Source: Candidatus Treponema faecavium (lineage in GTDB: Bacteria; Spirochaetota; Spirochaetia; Treponematales; Treponemataceae). From it: 24,583 nucleotides of DNA. The stretch is from positions 1 to 24,583 of the forward strand of contig DXHG01000138.1 in the NCBI GenBank assembly GCA_019113455.1, written 5' to 3'. Positions 22,732-24,583 of the stretch are shown in pieces (position 1 is the first letter of the stretch; the number at the start of each line of letters is the position of its first letter). Position numbers and translations under genes: made by a program. The notes below the pieces were generated by a model. The model was not told the origin of the DNA, did no database searches, and was given only the letters and a program-made list of their open reading frames with translations.

Positions 22732-24583
22732 ACAAGGCTGCTCTCTTTCTTATTGCGCATACGATGCCGGCGGCGGATCCCATGCAGATAAGCGGCACAA
22801 TAATGACTGTGCACAGCACCGCTGCCTGCATCTGCGCAAGGTCTGCGGCGTCAGTCTTGTACAGAGCCGTATTCGGCGGAAGCTTATTACGCACCGCAAG
22901 CATATCGTCTTCATAGTTAAGCCACAGAAGCGAGTTGATTAGAAAGTCAAGATTTCCTGAACTGCCGGTATAGCTGAGCGTAACCGACGCGGTCGTGAGA
23001 TCTCCTGATACTACGACCGCACGCATACTGTTCCCGGCAGATTCGTCAATGTAATAGTCGCGCACACGGCCTTCCGCCGCCGCAGCGACCATATACTGAG
23101 ATGGTGTCTGCACGGATCCGGTATGCCCAAGCTGAAACGGATCGGTTAAAAACTGCCGGCCGGTATCGTAATCAGCCTCCTGCACATACGCGGCAGGCGT
23201 TGTATACATGAGCGGCAGGTATGACACCTGCGCTGCCTGTTCGGCTTGCGGCGTTATGACAAGCGGGCTTGCCCAGAACAGCGTTATCGGAGCCGTGATT
23301 GCGCCCGCTATCGGATGCTCTGTACAATACTGCGGCAAAATGTTCGGCCACAGCGGATAATTGCGGTAGAGGTATTCCGGATGAGTCTCATCGCCCGTGC
23401 CAAGCTGCAGGCGAAAACACGATGCGTCCTGTATCAGCGACGGCAGAAAGCCGAATCCCCATGTGTCCAGTACCGCAAGCAGTGCGTCGTCCGTATTGAG
23501 CTGCGCGTTCCACGTCTCGTACGCGTCCGCAGTTATCGGAGACACCGCGCAGAAAACGCTCGCTCCGGCGGCGGCATAGCACTCCACAGCAGCCGCCTGT
23601 TCTTCTGTAAATGAGGACGAGCCGAATATCACGAGCGGAATCGGGCGCCCGCCTGACCGCATCGCGTCATCAAGGCGGTCAGGCACTTCCTGTACGGAAA
23701 GCGGCTGGCAGACAAACCCCGCCTGTTCAAGCCACTGCAGCGCAATGCCGTAATCGGCGATAAGGCTGCGTCCGTTTCCGGCAACGGCAAAAAAGCGCCT
23801 GTCCGTGTTTTGCGCCAGCGCCTTAACGCGGCTTGTCAGTTCATATTCAAGCCCGGGCACGGCAAGTACAAACGGAAGCACCGCCGTTTTATCCCCGTAT
23901 TCCAGCACAATCGCCGAATACACGGAAATAAACTCAATGCTGTTCGTGTTTGCCGTCTGTATCTGCTGTTCGCGGATTCCAAGCATTGCAAGCATGTCTC
24001 CGTATTCCAGCGCGAGGCTGTCGCCAAAACGGTCGCTTACGACGGATACCGTTATATCAGTGCCTGAGTCTGCATACTCATACAGAAAATCGGACACGTC
24101 GCGTATCTCAGGATAACGCCGCCGCAGCTGGTCTGACAGATAATAGGTAATATGCAGCGGCCGTGAAAGTTCTGAAAGCACCGTTTCTGTCTCCGGCGAT
24201 ACCGAAAACTGCTGTGCATGTGTCAGGTCAAGCCGTACATACAGCCGCTGCGAACACAGAAGCACAAGAACCGCGCAGACAACGGCACACACGCGGATAA
24301 GCCGCGCAGGAAGAGAAAGCCGCGCGCAGCGCTTTGCGTGCAGACGGAACACAGCCATAGCGATAAAAAGCACGGTCAGCGTTATATAAAACACCGCGTC
24401 GCGGGAATCGATAATTCCCTTGCCGGCAGCGTCAAAATGCCATGAAAACGACAGATACTGGCAGAGCGATTCAAAAAAAGAAAAAAAGCCGATATACATC
24501 GGCAAAAGCTGTATGCTGCTCACCGCTGCAAGAATAAGCGCGGTTACGAGAAAAGAGACAGCCCGTGCCTGCGCCCACAGGCT
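22703..24583 (-). CDS. ABC-2 permease fused to a GldG-like domain (5' end outside window)
   Basis: The frame stays open to the window edge, beginning SLWAQARAVSFLVTALIL, so the gene starts outside; the GTG at 24523 is internal. Visible are 626 residues. The first 75 or so carry two membrane segments and HFDAAGKGIIDSRDAVFY, matching the end of an ABC-2-type permease. After a basic loop and another helix comes the GldG-like extracytoplasmic part, starting LDLTHAQQFSVSPETETVL with SRPLHITYYLSDQLRRRYPE next. It includes a Rossmann-like segment (RFFAVAGNGRSL) and a C-terminal helix followed by the basic AIRKR. Many bacteria encode permease and GldG separately; here they are one chain. An ATPase gene is expected just outside the window. 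The cargo is unknown. Confidence 0.88.
   Translation of the reverse strand, partial: SLWAQARAVSFLVTALILAAVSSIQLLPMYIGFFSFFESLCQYLSFSWHFDAAGKGIIDSRDAVFYITLTVLFIAMAVFRLHAKRCARLSLPARLIRVCAVVCAVLVLLCSQRLYVRLDLTHAQQFSVSPETETVLSELSRPLHITYYLSDQLRRRYPEIRDVSDFLYEYADSGTDITVSVVSDRFGDSLALEYGDMLAMLGIREQQIQTANTNSIEFISVYSAIVLEYGDKTAVLPFVLAVPGLEYELTSRVKALAQNTDRRFFAVAGNGRSLIADYGIALQWLEQAGFVCQPLSVQEVPDRLDDAMRSGGRPIPLVIFGSSSFTEEQAAAVECYAAAGASVFCAVSPITADAYETWNAQLNTDDALLAVLDTWGFGFLPSLIQDASCFRLQLGTGDETHPEYLYRNYPLWPNILPQYCTEHPIAGAITAPITLFWASPLVITPQAEQAAQVSYLPLMYTTPAAYVQEADYDTGRQFLTDPFQLGHTGSVQTPSQYMVAAAAEGRVRDYYIDESAGNSMRAVVVSGDLTTASVTLSYTGSSGNLDFLINSLLWLNYEDDMLAVRNKLPPNTALYKTDAADLAQMQAAVLCTVIIVPLICMGSAAGIVCAIRKRAALYETDTAIQA

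Overview
The window looks like a piece of a spirochaete chromosome, most likely a Treponema or close relative with roughly half G+C. The reasons are indirect: relaxed spirochaete-type lipoboxes (…LSC) on two exported proteins, periplasmic HEAT-repeat proteins, an ABC-2 permease fused to a GldG-like domain, and a G9 homopolymer tract behind a promoter. There are no rRNA or tRNA genes, no CRISPR array and no transposase.

Layout. (1) 1-1158: a putative lipoprotein gene (+). (2) 1159-1496: a near-consensus promoter, a 31-codon ORF carrying a G9 tract, and a strong hairpin. (3) 1497-5363: a 1288-residue TPR-like protein ending in a DUF4261-like domain (+). (4) 5364-5881: a hairpin-rich stretch, then palindromic repeat copy A, then a sigma70-type promoter. 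(5) 5882-7369: a biotin-dependent carboxyltransferase beta subunit (+). A bidirectional terminator at 7391-7426 separates it from a converging YhcH/TabA-family gene (7465-7920, -). (6) 7997-16901, all on the minus strand and read from high to low coordinates: rsmA, dut, lptF, lptG, tgt, a HEAT-repeat protein, and the binding protein, permease and ATPase of a FecBCD/BtuFCD-type importer. Spacings run from 23-nt overlaps to a 24-nt gap, so this is probably one operon driven by a promoter at 16944-16971. (7) 16902-17498: that promoter, repeat copy B (inverted relative to A) and a terminator. (8) 17499-18293: an OmpA-domain protein with an inner-membrane anchor (-). (9) 18431-20937: a HEAT-repeat protein followed by a ComEC-like channel (-), starting at a divergent promoter shared with a CPBP-family intramembrane protease gene (20986-21711, +). 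(10) 21763-24583: a DUF4340 protein preceded by an ABC-2/GldG fusion that runs off the window (-).

The long operon mixes translation and RNA modification (RsmA, Tgt), nucleotide hygiene (Dut), envelope lipid export (LptFG) and metal or cofactor uptake, with a secreted HEAT protein translationally coupled to the uptake genes. A second HEAT protein sits directly upstream of the DNA-uptake channel. The most unusual non-coding structure is a 190-bp nested palindrome built from TTTGCCG/CGGCAAA units. It is present twice in inverted orientation, each time just upstream of a TTGACA promoter and in the same orientation relative to the gene it precedes.
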